64,000 bases of DNA from Tribonema minus. Its lineage: Eukaryota > Sar > Xanthophyceae > Tribonematales > Tribonemataceae. The translations under genes and the position numbers were made by a program. This document shows, one piece after another, positions 11,438 through 22,566 of the stretch. Location: NCBI GenBank assembly GCA_017506865.1, contig JAFCMP010000468.1:1-64000 (forward strand), written 5' to 3'. How positions within the stretch are numbered: the stretch's first letter is position 1; every line of letters begins with the position of its first letter. The notes beneath the pieces were generated by a model. That model saw only the letters and a program-made list of their open reading frames with translations. It made no database searches and was not told the origin of the DNA.

Positions 11438-13397
11438 CGCGCACTCGCGTCCATGCTGCAGACGGCCGCTTGGCGCGAAGCGCGTCTCGCTCAGTGCTGC
11501 GAGCGTTGTGTGGCATGCGATTGTGACACGGATGAGATTCTCCGTCAATTGACTGTGTAATTTGAGGCTCCCTGATAGTACATAGCCTACAAAGGTCTCA
11601 CTCGCTTTGTGTCAAGGGCGTGCGTGCATGTTGGCATCTGTCTCTTGGCCTCATACCTGCGCTCTGTTCAACCACTGCCTGCCGCCGCTCGTCCGCCGCA
11701 GACGCTGGTGCTGGAGGGCGAGGTGCCGCTGCTCGACCTGCTGGGCATCTTTGTGGGGTACCTGTACATGCAGTTAAAGATCAGGTGCGCGCGAACTTTG
11801 AGCGCAGATAATGCACGCGCGCATCGCGCACAACTCGCCACTCGACTGTGCACGTCATGATGGTCGCGGCAGCTTTCGAGAGCCGATGTGCTCACATGTG
11901 CCGCTTGCGTACTTTGCAGTGGACATTGCACGCTGCGGCGCACAAGTGTGTTGAAGTGTTTCGCACGAAGTGTTAACGTTCGTCAAGGGTATTCCCAACG
12001 CAGCAGTGGGACTGTGCTGCTATGGCAGCAGCATGCATGTCTGCAATGGTGTTGCAACTCAGGCGACGCGAGCTTTTCAAGTTGCGTACCTTCAGCGGAC
12101 AGCGGTGTCAGCGCGTGTCACTCAAAACTCTCTACTCGTGCCATTCTAACTGACCTTGTTGTGCTGCACATGTGCTGGCCGCGCACTCTTGCACTCACAG
12201 CAGCGCTGACCTATGTATTCCGCTCGCCATCTCACTGCGCCTTTTTTTCCCGCACAGGAAGCTGATCAAGGCGCCAGAGTTCGTCACGCAGTTTTTCAAG
12301 CTACCCGCAATCGCCAAGGTGAGCCACGCTGCTCGCCATCCGTGCCAAGGATGAGGGTAAAGGTTAGGGGCAGAGGTTGGGGGTTGTGGTTAGGGTTAGA
12401 GTTGGTAGGTTGGGCACGTTAGCGCGACCTCCTCGCGTGTCGTAGTGCAGGGCACACCCGACAGACACAGCAGGTTGCTCACGCCGTTGCATCAATGTGA
12501 TGCAAACGACGTGCTGCATCTTACTTCACGCATGACCCTTGCCCTAACCGTAACCCCAAACCCAAAACTGCCACAGCGCGCCAGGCTTTCGCGCGGGTTC
12601 AGCCGAGTGCATCTGGGCGGGACACTTGCGTACTGGAGTGCACCATAGATGCTGTAGTGTACCTCAGCAGTGCAGTCCATGTTTGAGCGCTGGAGAGAGG
12701 TTGGGCCTTGCCAGGCGGGGGAGCAGCTCCGTGGCATCTCTGGTCGCTGCTGCAGCACACTCTGGTACCAATCTCGCACTCAGAGAGACGGGAGGCACTT
12801 TTTAGAGAATCTTCCTGATGCAGCGTTTGCGGCCGCGCTTGGCAGCCAGGGACACCTACTACACGCGCCTGTGGTGCTACTGGAGGTTGGGGACTGATGG
12901 TACTCTGTCAGAGCCTTCCGTTCCGCTGCCGCCGTACTGCGCCGCCACCGTTGCGCAGTGAGGCAGCGGGCAGGCTGGAACGCTGAGACTTAGGCCTACC
13001 CCCACTCAAGCCTCAGGACAATATAGGAGCGGTCACGGTTCAACAGCGATGAGACTGGCGGGATGAACGCGCTCTTATATCATGACCCCCCCCTGTATGC
13101 CGCAGTGGAGTCATCAGACAGACTGCGACCCATGCATGGATGTCACCCTAGATCACGTGTGTGCGTGATGTACCCTGAGCCCACCCACAACAGCACTTCA
13201 CCGCGCTCACACGCGTTCGCGCCGCACGCCCCCCCCCCCCCCCCCCTTGTGCGCAGGACTACAAGCGATTCGAGCGCGAGTTCGGCGTGGAGAATGCGGG
13301 GTTCGACGCCGCAGCAGCGGGCGTCGACGCGGACGCCTCAGAAGACTCAGAAGGGGACTCATCTGCTGAAGAGTCGGGCGAGCACAGCGAAGAATGA
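5782..13397 (+). CDS. DER1: Derlin (DER1 family) with N-terminal plastid-type targeting extension
   Basis: Seven exons keep phase throughout: 5782-6117, 8859-9100, 10148-10294, 10888-11002, 11702-11784, 12258-12318 and 13257-13397, giving 374 residues. Exon 1 encodes a signal peptide (MRGPLLAVVLAAAASLAQG), an Arg/Ser/Ala-rich stretch poor in acids, and an acidic linker. Exons 2-6 are a clear Derlin: the WR pair at about residues 173-174 (GQIWR), YIWSR in exon 4, and GIFVG at about 295-299, the GxxxG of this rhomboid pseudoprotease family. The tail is acidic and Ser-rich. Derlins form the ERAD retrotranslocation channel. Ordinary ER Derlins lack a cleavable bipartite leader, so this resembles the symbiont-derived Derlin (SELMA, periplastid membrane) of red complex plastids. 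The targeting claim rests on exon 1 joining exon 2 across a 2.7-kb intron; the phases match (0/0), but an extra exon in between is not excluded. Confidence 0.88.
6845..6880. repeat. Interstitial telomeric repeat (CCCTAA), Derlin intron 1
   Basis: Several CCCTAA-type units with one-base variants, inside the first Derlin intron. Confidence 0.8.
8318..8350. repeat. Degenerate TTAGGG repeat, Derlin intron 1
   Basis: Runs such as GGTTAGGGGTTAGG with drifted units, inside the first Derlin intron. Confidence 0.6.
9046..9500 (+). repeat. Decayed duplicates of the Derlin exon 2/intron 2 junction
   Basis: The exon 2 end with its donor (about 9050-9180) recurs at 9358-9500, offset about 309 bp. Both carry CGACGTTCTTCTGCTTCGGC, the CATGTGAGCGGAGGG donor region and the downstream intron sequence. 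A shorter copy around the donor lies at about 9195-9240. The copies have lost the reading frame, so they read as duplicated and decaying junctions rather than used exons. Confidence 0.8.
10262..10640 (+). repeat. Decayed tandem duplicates of the Derlin exon 3/intron 3 junction
   Basis: The exon 3 end (GGGCAGTTCCTGGGGCACAG then GTATGT) recurs as degraded copies around 10365-10400, 10508-10545 and 10605-10635. One copy also keeps a drifted version of the preceding exon sequence (ATGGGGTTCGGGAGCGCTG at about 10446). The copy at 10508-10545 keeps a good donor, so it could serve as a cryptic splice site. Confidence 0.8.
11394..11434. repeat. (CTG)n microsatellite in Derlin intron 4
   Basis: About 13 uninterrupted CTG units. 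A shorter, interrupted CTG tract lies at about 10676-10735 in intron 3. Confidence 0.9.
12355..12405. repeat. Degenerate TTAGGG repeat just after Derlin exon 6
   Basis: Drifted TTAGGG units begin about 37 bp after the exon 6 donor. A CCCTAACC-type remnant lies farther along the same intron at about 12540-12566. Confidence 0.65.
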
Positions 13398-14821
13398 TGA
13401 GCGCCGCTGCGCCTTGCCGCCATCTCGCTGCATCGCCTGTGCAGCCGCTGCGGGTTGTCGCTGCGCACAAGCACACGCCGCGGATCGCGGTGGCACGCAG
13501 CGCTGCCGGCGGCGCTCGCGCTGCGTCGCTACTGCTGCTGCTGCTGCTGCTGCCTCAGTGCGGGGGGCGGCACGGCGGCAGCGGCGGCGGCGGCAATGGC
13601 GTCAGCGGCAATGGCGTCAGCGGTAGGCGCGCAGCGGCGGCTGCGGCGACAGCACTTCTCACCCCCCCGTTGCGGCTGCGCAATGGTGGCGCAGCGGCGG
13701 CAGCATGGCGATTGCGGTCGCGTTCCTGCAAGCCCCCTGATGTGGTGCTGGTGGCACCACACACTATGCGGGATGTGCCCTCCGCCCCCCCCCCCCCCCC
13801 CCTTGCGGGATGCCACACCCATTGTAGGGCGCACCTCAGATGCGCTGAGTGAGGTGTTTGCGGGGCCTGCTGCACCCCGGTCCACCGGCCTTGTGTCTGG
13901 GGGGCGGGGATGCACGTGTGCGCGCTAATCATGTACAAGATATTGTGAACTTTGTTCAGTGAAATTCGGTGGGAGCTCGTGTGCTGCAACCCACCGTTGA
14001 TGTCAAAGTGCTGCGCTGCAACGGTTATGTCTGTATGGACTGTGCTCCTTGTGCGTGTGGCGTTGAATGCAATGGCGCGCGTCATGCTTGCGCCTTGTGC
14101 AACGACGGACAGGTAAAACGTGTTGTAAGCCTTATGTTTAAACTGATGGCCATCCAGCGCTTTGCCGTGTGTGCTTCTAAAACCCTTGCTCGCATGTCTT
14201 GAAAACGTTTTTTTTTTACAAGGCATGTGCGCAGCGTTGCAGGTGCGGAGCAGTGCTGCAGGACCAAGAGATCGCACAACCAGATTCACATACTAGTGAT
14301 GACACTGACGAAAATTTCCAGCAGATGATACAACCTTCGTAGTTGGGTCATTTGGCATGCATGCTCGCATCTGCTGGATGCCAATGCAACGCCAGCATGG
14401 TGGTTTCCGTGTCAGCCAAGCCAGTGGCTCCAAATGACACAGCAATCAGAGCGTGTGTTCGACTCTGCTTGCAATTCTCCGTTGCACCATACTTGTTGCG
14501 GGACATGTCCATGACATCAAAGTGCGCACGGTACTGTGGGTGTGGATACATCTAGTAGCTCTCTCGAGAGACCTAACCCTAATCAAACCCTAATCCTAAC
14601 GTCAAATGATGTTTTGCACTTGCAGCAACAACGTCGTTGACTACAGGCCAGGGAGTCGTGCTACAGGAGCAGTCACCAAAAGCATATCATTGCTGATCAC
14701 TCGCTTAGGCGATCTGCCTCTTTCGCAGAGAAACCGGGCAGCACGCACATTTTGGCTTCTTGTTTCAAGCCGGATCCGACTCGGAAGGAGGGAGGGAGCT
14801 TTTTAGCAGCAGCGATCAAGG
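13398..14821. other. Intergenic: CTG tract, C-run, telomeric repeat; no gene seen
   Basis: Holds a CTG tract (about 13530-13553), a run of about 20 C (about 13783-13802) and CCCTAA repeats at 14570-14602. The open frames here are short, GC-driven and low-complexity, without splice-supported coding structure. The region should contain the Derlin 3' UTR and the promoter of the next gene, but no clear TATA or poly(A) signal was picked out. Confidence 0.5.
14570..14602. repeat. Interstitial telomeric repeat upstream of the 120-residue gene
   Basis: CCTAACCCTAATC-type units about 220 bp before the ATG at 14822. Confidence 0.7.
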
Positions 14822-17800
14822 ATGGATCCTGCTATCGCACGAAGGAACAGTTCCAGTTCCGCCTCACCTTATCTCACTGACGTCTACCATGACGCTGCTG
14901 GAGGTGAGTGTCCGAGAGCGATTTTGATGGGTTTGTTCATCGTGATCATGATCATCCTCGTCGGTGTTATAATAGCGCGTACTACAGTCTACCAACTGCT
15001 GCCAGAGTCAGCGAGGCTATTTTTCCAACTCGAGGTGCACTATTTGCACGCCGCGCTGGCACTCTAGCGCGCGTCCCTATCCGCAGCGCATGCTACTTCA
15101 ACTTGCCTGTTGGAAAGCGCGAAGCGCGCTGCCTCTCTGGTTGTCTCAGTGCGGATCTGGATGTCATCGCCACCCCGTTGATGTCGCATATATGGGCTTG
15201 CGCTACGCCTGAAGAAAACAGCTGCCCGGTAAAACCCGGTCTGGATAGGTTCCCTTGAATGCTTTAGTTCAAGCCAAGTTATAGTACAGAGTTTGATATG
15301 ATGAGTCAACACTGTGATGGTCCGAGCGCACCATTATTCGCGATGAAGGTGCACAATTTGTACGTCCTTTGGCTAGATTGGAGTCAGTCACCACTGTGCT
15401 CTGTAGCTCCGTCCTTGGGACACGAGAAGTAATTCATGAAAACTTCAGCAGCATGCTGGCATCACATGCCACTGTGCACAGCTCCAGTGACTGGGCAATG
15501 CGCAGCTTTCTTCTGCGCATCTGGTATATCTCAGCATGGAGTAGCTGATTGCACAATCGCAGCAGAAAGGTCAGTGCTGACATCCCGGCAAGGGCATCAG
15601 CAGCAGCACTCAGGGGCACTGCTGACGCCAACGATGTGTCAAATACTCACCAACGTGTTCACGTCGCGCGCGCTGCGCAGCCGCCGCCCGTGCTGGTGGA
15701 TTTCTGCAGCCAAGTGTCGTCCACATTTGTGATTTTTGCCGAGTAATTACTGGAAGTGTCGCATCGCCGCGCTTTCAACACAAGTTTATGTCGCCCACGC
15801 ACCACAATTTTGAACCCAGCTGCTCGTTTTATGGATTTAATTCATCTCACAAAGTGTGGAATTCACAGCAGCTCGCAATTCATGAACCTGACATAAATGA
15901 CATACACGACATGAAGTGTGCCCCCGACCACTCGGTATGTAGATGAGGCTCCATTGGCACTTTCCGGTGACGTGCTGTAAGGTGCAGCAGGCGTCTAAGT
16001 AGTGTGGTCCCACCAGTGTTTCGGCCGCAGACTCGCTCGTGCGGCAGGCGTGCAATCCCTTGACGAAGAGCCTTCTTCTTCGCAGGAGTGATATACTTCT
16101 TCATGGCGCGACGAGCTGCGCTTGGCCGTCAACTTGAAGTTGTGCAGTAGCGGACTTCAAAACCGCCACATGTTCGTTGGCGCATGCTGTGAGTGCGATG
16201 TGAGCGAGTGACAGCGGCACGGCCGGCTCTCTTGTGCGACGTCCCCGCGTCCTCCTCTCTTCGGCTTTTACATCGTGTTCTCGTATCGTTCGCGCGTCTC
16301 ACTCGTGCCTGCGACTGTGCGACGCAGACGTGGAGAAGCCGACGGGAAATCTGACGGTGGGCGAATGCCTGCGGTTGGCCAAGGTCCTCACGGACCACAC
16401 GCAGCTGCCCGCCAGTTGCAGGTGCGTGCGTTGCAAACTTCTACATTTATTGTTTAAGGAAACGAATCAAAAGATCGTAGAGCTCTAGGTGACAAAGGAT
16501 GGTTAGCCGCAAGTGCCTTCCGCCAACAATGTTTATACTTGCATTTATTTGAGTCTATGCGCTGAAGCGTGTGCTTCATGCAGAATGAATAAAGATGTGT
16601 ACATACTTCAAAGTATCACGCGTGCCAAACCTGAAGTAGAAGTATATTCATGGTCCTCCTGTTAGGGTTAGGGTTAGGATAAGGGGCACCTGTCTGCGCA
16701 CGAGCAACCTGCCTCACGTTTGCACAGACTACTTACCCTACGCTGCAGAGCAGCGATTGGAGTGGCGTGGGCAGACTCTTCAGTTCAATATGTGATTGAG
16801 CCAATGCCGATGCACACCATTCACGCCTCCCAGAAGGACCAGTACCACAGTTGGCGGTACCTGCGGCAGACCCGAGCGCACACACATAACAACGATAGCG
16901 CCTGCTGGTTGCAATAGTGCCTGCTGATCACACGTGGGCAAACGACACAACATGACACCATAATAATGTGATTTTTGCGTTGCATCAGCCCTACGGCTCA
17001 AGCCGTTGCTTTTCTCAAACAACACCCATGTCGACGCCGCTTCATCAGCCAGGAAGGTCAAGTCCATTGCTTCAACGGACCAGCGTGTATGCATCCAATC
17101 AACCAGTCCACGGTCACCGGAGGAAGTTCAACAACCAGGACATGAAAACCCATGCATATCAGCAGCAGTGCTCATCAGCGCTCGCAACGCATGCCCCCCC
17201 CCCCCCCCCTCCGCGCGTCCGCTGTTTTGGCAGGGCGTACATTGAGAAGCAGACGGCCGTCCAGAAGGCGTACGAGGGCGCCGGCGGCAACATGGTGAGC
17301 GCTGCTGTAGCGAGCATTGAGCCGTACCTACCCACCCGTACGCACCCCTAACCCTCACCCCAACCCTGCGTACGTGCGTGAGACGCTCATTTCGAGGCCG
17401 AAGCTGACGCCAGGGCGAGCGCTGCCATCAGCAGTTGACGTTGCACGAGCCGTCAGTCACAGCGCTGGGCGCGCGCGCGCTGTCGCAACGAGCGCCATGT
17501 ACACTGCCCATTGCTGCAGCCAAGGCGGATACCGTAGCGCGTGCGATGCGCTCCTGGCGTGACGGCGGTTTCGCTGCAACTGCCCCTCACTCCCACGCTG
17601 TGACAGGAAGTGTGTTGACCGGTGCGGGAAAGCTCGTGATGCGCATGCTATCTGAGACATGCCCGCTCAGCAGATATTGCAGTTGCACGCATAGACCGCA
17701 TTGAGTGCTGCTGCCAGCCCTCCCCGCAGTCTCTCCGGCTCCGACATGCGCAACAGCACGCGCGCTGCCGTCGTCATCGACCCTCCGCAGCGCTGGCTCC

Positions 17801-18131
17801 AACGTGCGCAGCGCACCTCACGCCAGCGCACCTCTCGCGCCGCGCACCCGCCGCTGCTGCTGACGGCGACGCTCGTGCGGCGCGCGCTGATGCCCCTCGC
17901 GCGGCGCACTATTGTTCCATGTGACCCGCGCGCACAACACTACGCGCTTACATCGTCGTTGTTGCCTATCGTGCTCTTTCTGCTGCTGCTGCTGCTGCTG
18001 CTCAGGCGGCGCGCGCCGTCATCGCCAAGCACGCCTCGCGCGGCGGCACCGGCCTCACGCACGCGCAGCTGCAGCGGCGCTGGACGTCGCGCCGCGACCC
18101 GCTCGAGAAGAAGAAGTCCGGCAGCAAGTGA
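14822..18131 (+). CDS. Unrecognised 120-residue basic protein, four exons
   Basis: Exons 14822-14903, 16328-16421, 17234-17294 and 18006-18131 join in phase (1, 2, 0) into 121 codons including the stop. The protein starts MDPAIARRNSSSSASPYLTD, continues through the exon 2 helix-like stretch TVGECLRLAKVLTDH and AYIEKQTAVQKAYEG in exon 3, and ends in a very basic tail, RRWTSRRDPLEKKKSGSK. No transmembrane segment or signal peptide is seen in the spliced product. The family is not recognised; a small basic organellar or nucleic-acid-binding subunit is possible but unsupported. Matching phases at three junctions and strong donors (GTGAGT, GTGCGT, GTGAGC) make the model likely. Confidence 0.65.
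16660..16685. repeat. Interstitial TTAGGG repeat, intron 2 of the 120-residue gene
   Basis: GTTAGGGTTAGGGTTAGG, about 240 bp after the exon 2 donor. A weaker CCCTAACCCTCACCCC stretch lies at about 17347-17368, about 53 bp after exon 3. Confidence 0.8.
17720..17800 (+). repeat. Decayed duplicate of exon 4 start of the 120-residue gene
   Basis: After a CCCCGCAG acceptor-like site, the sequence GCGCGCTGCCGTCGTCATCG resembles the exon 4 start GCGCGCGCCGTCATCGCC at about 18010. It lies in the intron just before exon 4. It could be an alternative exon, but it does not continue the exon 4 reading frame well. Confidence 0.45.
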
Positions 18132-19335
18132 ACTCAAACCTGAGAGGTCTGGCGGCAGCGAACTTCATGTTGCAGACTGGCGGCGAGGGGCTGCATGCGC
18201 GGCGGCACGGGCTAAGGGGCCAGTAGGTTCACAGCGGGCAGCTGCATTTGAGCGGCAGGGGGGCGGGGCGAGGGGGGGGGGGGCAAGGGCCACATGAAGT
18301 CCAAGAATATCGGTGCGCCGAAGAGTGCGTGCCAGGCGGCGACGTGGTTTGGTGTGCGAGACAGAGGGGGCACGCGCACACGAGCGGATGATTGTCGTCC
18401 ACAGGTGCGAGGGGGAAGCACCATGCTGCGTTGCTATCGTAAGGGGTCTCGGGGGGGGGGGGGGGGGGGGTAAAGCGGGCAGCTATCCTCACCGAGGCAG
18501 CTTTGTGGATTACTTGTAGAGGCGCGGCTTCCGCTGGCAAGAAGGCCATGAGAAAGAGAGAGGGGGGTTGGGGGACTCGGGATACAGGGCCAGGAGACGC
18601 TCAGGTTTCTATGCGGTAAGAGCATCCGCGCACGGGAGCGACGGGAGTGGGGCGTGCGGTGCGCTGCAACACGAGCTGATGCCTCGGCGCGTTTATACGC
18701 GTGCGCGCCAGTGTTGGGGAGGGGCGGGGGTTGTGTTAGTGTGCGCGTACATACATTGAACATTGGTATAGAGCTGGGCGGGGGGAGGGGAGCGGGGAAT
18801 TCAGTGTGTGGGGGGGTTTAGAATAACGGATCTACCCCCTTGTGTGTTACTGTCCCTCAAGTAAATAGCAACGCAGAGGCGGCACCTATCGGGTGCAGGA
18901 GCATGCCTGCTGCATTCTTTGCTCTGTCTCCGCCGTCAGTACACCTGGTGTCTTTTGTACTGGTGTTGTGCTGGTCGTCTGTACTAAGCAGTCATGCATC
19001 TATGCATTTTAAGGCTTACACGGCCTCATGCATGTGTGCATCAATTTTCATCGCATCGCGCGTCGTCTCGAGCATCACACAGGCTAGCCGCTGGCTGTTT
19101 CAGTCACGCGCATTGTAGCTGTGGAGGCTTTGGTGCAGGCCTGTCATACATACATGCCGTCTGCTGCCAATACACCCTCAGATCCCAGTGCTGTGGGACT
19201 GCGCAGCACAAAAAGAGACACCTGCGGTGCTGGTGCTGCAGAGCGACTTCTGCAATGCACAGTAAGCGCGCCAGAAGCTTGTGCGTCACTGTGAGGAGGG
19301 CGACTTCACAAATATCGCATCAAAAGTACCCCTTG
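18132..19335. other. Intergenic: long G-runs; no gene seen
   Basis: Holds G-rich stretches at about 18268-18285 and 18450-18470 (about 20 G in a row) and smaller ones near 18780-18815. Several groups of G4 runs could form quadruplexes on the plus strand. Open frames here are short and unsupported. Confidence 0.5.
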
Positions 19336-19339
19336 GAAT

Positions 19340-19500
19340 TCCGCGCTAGTGCATCAGCGCTCAGCACACGTCAGCGCACAATGTGTCTCAACGCTCAATG
19401 TGTCAGTGCTCAGTGCATCAGCACTCCATGCACGATGCAGTGCTCAGCAAGTCAGTGCTCAGCGCAACAGCATTCAGCGCATCGTCGCGCGTCGTCGCCG
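19340..19500. repeat. Degenerate minisatellite of CAGCGCTCAG/GTCAGTGCTC-like units
   Basis: About a dozen imperfect 9-12-bp units based on (CA/GT)CAGTGCTCAG. A similar repeat lies in every unit of the 25.6-52 kb array (for example 26440-26650), so this is a genome-level repeat type rather than an array-specific one. Confidence 0.65.
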
Positions 19501-20439
19501 CAGCGGCGGCGGCGCGCGGCAGCAACACCAGCTCTCCCCTGTGCGCGCCCTGTAGGCAGTCGCAGCAGTGCCAGAAGCAGTGGCGCGCGGCCGACACTCG
19601 TGCGCTGAGCAGCTACTACTGCTAGTTGCAAAGAAGTGTATTTTGAAGTTTATTGCTGAGTGCAAGTGCCCCCTTTGTGATGGACTGTATGCTCGGAATC
19701 GAGCGGACTCACCGCATGCCTCATAAATGCACCCTTCGCGCAGCATATTATCGTGTTGAGGTTTGCATTCCTGGTTGCCAAATACACCCCAAATACGCCG
19801 TATTCGTGTGGCCAAACGTTTTCGTGCACCCGTTGTTGCCCCGCAACAGCCGCGCCATGGAGGTGCTGCTCCCACTGGGAAGCACCGCGCGTGTTAGCGG
19901 CTGCTCAAACATGATGGATTGCAGAGTGACTTGAAGCACTCTAGTGCGCTCCATCGCGCCAAGAGCTGGGCACACAAGTTTACGATAGCAAAAGGGGCAT
20001 TCCTCCGCCTATAAGTCAGTTCTCAGGGGGACCCCTGTAGGACCGCGTTTGCGCGCTGCTTAACATGTATGTACTTCAAAGTTGTCTGTGGCATGCAGGA
20101 AGAAGAAGCGACAGTTATCACGCAGGACCTTCGGACAGCACCGGCATACCTGGTATGCAACAAGCCTTTGGTGCGTCTGATCTATTACCATCATGGCCAT
20201 GATAGCTGCAGCATAAGCACTCAGCAAAAGGGTCATGAAAACAGTGCGCATATCATACTTCTATGTGACATATGTGCGACCAGCGCTTGTGACTCAGAAA
20301 AGGAACACGCACTCAGTAGAAATCCCAGCAATAGAGTAGATGGGGCAAAATTGTGCATTGATTGCGTCACGTGTAGGGCTATCTATGCCCGGTGCAGTTG
20401 CGCCAATGCCAAGACACTATACTGGCTGCGCTGGTCAAG

Positions 20440-21140
20440 CACCAGCACGGACAGGCTGCTCATGACGCAGGAGGCATCGCTGCCGCCAACGACCGCCGCC
20501 GACGACGTCCGGGCAGCCAAGTGCCCATGCGCGGCGGCGGCGGCAGCAGAGCCGGCGGCTGCAGCGCAAGCTGCTGACGGGGGGGATGGCGGCAGCATGT
20601 GCGCTGTTGCGCGCGTGCAGGCAGTGATCGAGGGCTGCGTGGCGCGACCTGACCCGACCCCCTGCCTCATTTCCTGATGAGGATGGTCAGCCACCGCCGC
20701 TGCTGCCGCCGTGCGTTGATGCGGGCGGCGGCAGTTGCAGAGGGGGCTGCAGGGGTTCTGATAGAACTGCGAGGGGGCTGCCATGGGCTGGCTGAAATGG
20801 CGCTGCTACTGTACATGCGCTGCGGAAGGTGAAGTTGCACTCGGCGTGCCAGCAAGCCATGCCGCCCTGCCGCTCAGTCAGCATTTGAAGATGATGGTGG
20901 CATTGCTGACGTTGTTGTTGCACTGGTGTTGCCGTCGGCATATGGTGTGTTGGAGTCAACCGGGGTCCCAGCTGCAGGCGTCCTGAAGCGCATGGCGCCA
21001 GACTGGAGGCGCTGGCAGAAAGACGTCAAGCACGCAGGCCACGCACAAAACGGGCGCACAGACGACAGTGTCAGTATGCAACAGGGCCGATGCCAGAGTG
21101 CAACATCAGAACGCTCTTCAGCGCCCCGGCTGTGACATGT
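20440..21140 (+). other. Coding-like stretch, unrecognised, no complete model
   Basis: Two blocks read like protein: an Ala/Asp-rich one (about 20440-20680, including TTAADDVRAAKCPC) and a second at about 20877-21090 reading DDGGIADVVVALVLPSAYG and then LKRMAPDWRRWQKDVKHAG. They are in different frames with no splice pair linking them convincingly. This could be exons of a gene or the remains of one. No family is recognised. Confidence 0.25.
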
Positions 21141-22566
21141 GCACTGATGCATACATGCGCGGACATATCTATACATGCCCCCGCTGGCTATAGCTGGCGT
21201 ATTACTTCAAAAACCAAAGTACACGGTGTTCCCAAATGCAAGACACTCTGCGGCGTGATCCTGCCAGTGACTGTCGTCTACACGTCGTGGCACATGTGAC
21301 TCCTGATGATGTCCTTTACAGTGTGCTTCACGTATACGTGAAGATGGTCATTATCCCTCATGCCACGAAACGATGGCGCACCCGACGTTTGGCCTGCTCC
21401 AGCCACTTGAAGTTGTACGACTTGCCTGTAGGCCGTGCATCGCAGAAGCTGCTTTCACGTTGCTGATGGAATGGAGGAGTCTCGTGTTGTTGCTTTGCTT
21501 TTTACTGCGCCAAGCCATCCAAGCAGGGCAGCACGCAGGAACTTGGTGCTTGCCAGAAGACGCTGAATTGTTCAAGTAGATTCTGTGCAAGTGGTGCCGA
21601 TGTAGCTGGTGCGGTACCCCCGCGTCGGATACTCCGTAGCTCGCCATGACACGCATGCGCGCATGCGGGTTGCAGGGGAAGTGGCTGCGCGGAAGTTAGC
21701 ATGAGTGAGGGTGGTGAGCATACAATAACTTGAAGTGTACGCTTTCATGACACAAGCCATAGGCAACAGGCCGGAACCACAAGCACAGGCATGCATTGCA
21801 CGTCATGCCTAATGATGTATATGGTGGCGCAGCGCTACAAAAGCAGGCATTCTGACAGAGGTACACGGTGACACACATGCAGCTATCCAAAGTGTGGCCA
21901 CCGATCCCCACCTACACTACACCTAAAGGTATCGGCGGCACTGACTAGCGCACCTACGTCTATGGCCTGGAGTGACCGCCACACCTTGTCTATGCCTGTG
22001 CCACCACAACAAGAATCGGCATAAATTGCTGCTGCCCATCGCCCATCTGATCTTAAAATGCGACACACAAAATATATGAAAGCACTGTTTTATTGCCACT
22101 AGCGCGCAGGAAGAGAAGGGGGCCCGGTGCAGTCTGGGATATGCCCGGAGGCCAGAATCGGAGCACGACATGCCGTGACCTTTTACCTACAGGCCGCCAC
22201 TACTGACACCCCGCAGCAGGGCCGGCCAGGATCATGAAAAAAGCTCCCGGCCGACTCACCGGGGACACAAACATACGACGCCGAGCGCCCGAACGAGCAT
22301 ACAGCACCGCAGTAGCATTCCCGGCAGCGCAAGCGCTGCAGACAACAAAGCAAGTGAAGTTGCGAGATCGCGCGAGAGCTGTTGCGCGCTCCCTTCTCTC
22401 AGCACCCCACACCCCGGGTCGTGGCTTGGATGCAGTCCCGGCACAGCCTCGCTCGGCCAGTAGCCAGATTGTGGCGCACCCTGTCGCCGACTGAGCCTGT
22501 TGAGCAGCCGCCCCCACGTGCGTCTTCCGGGGCATGCTGGCTTTCACCAGTTCGTCGAATGCAGCG
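21141..22566. other. No gene seen
   Basis: About 1.4 kb without supported coding sequence, repeat array or recognisable RNA gene. It carries several TTGAAGT/ACTTCAA 7-mers (near 21204, 21408 and 21730). Confidence 0.4.

Noticed and set aside
19340-19500. CRISPR-like short repeats
   Set aside because: Units are imperfect, contiguous and lack spacers; this is a eukaryotic minisatellite.
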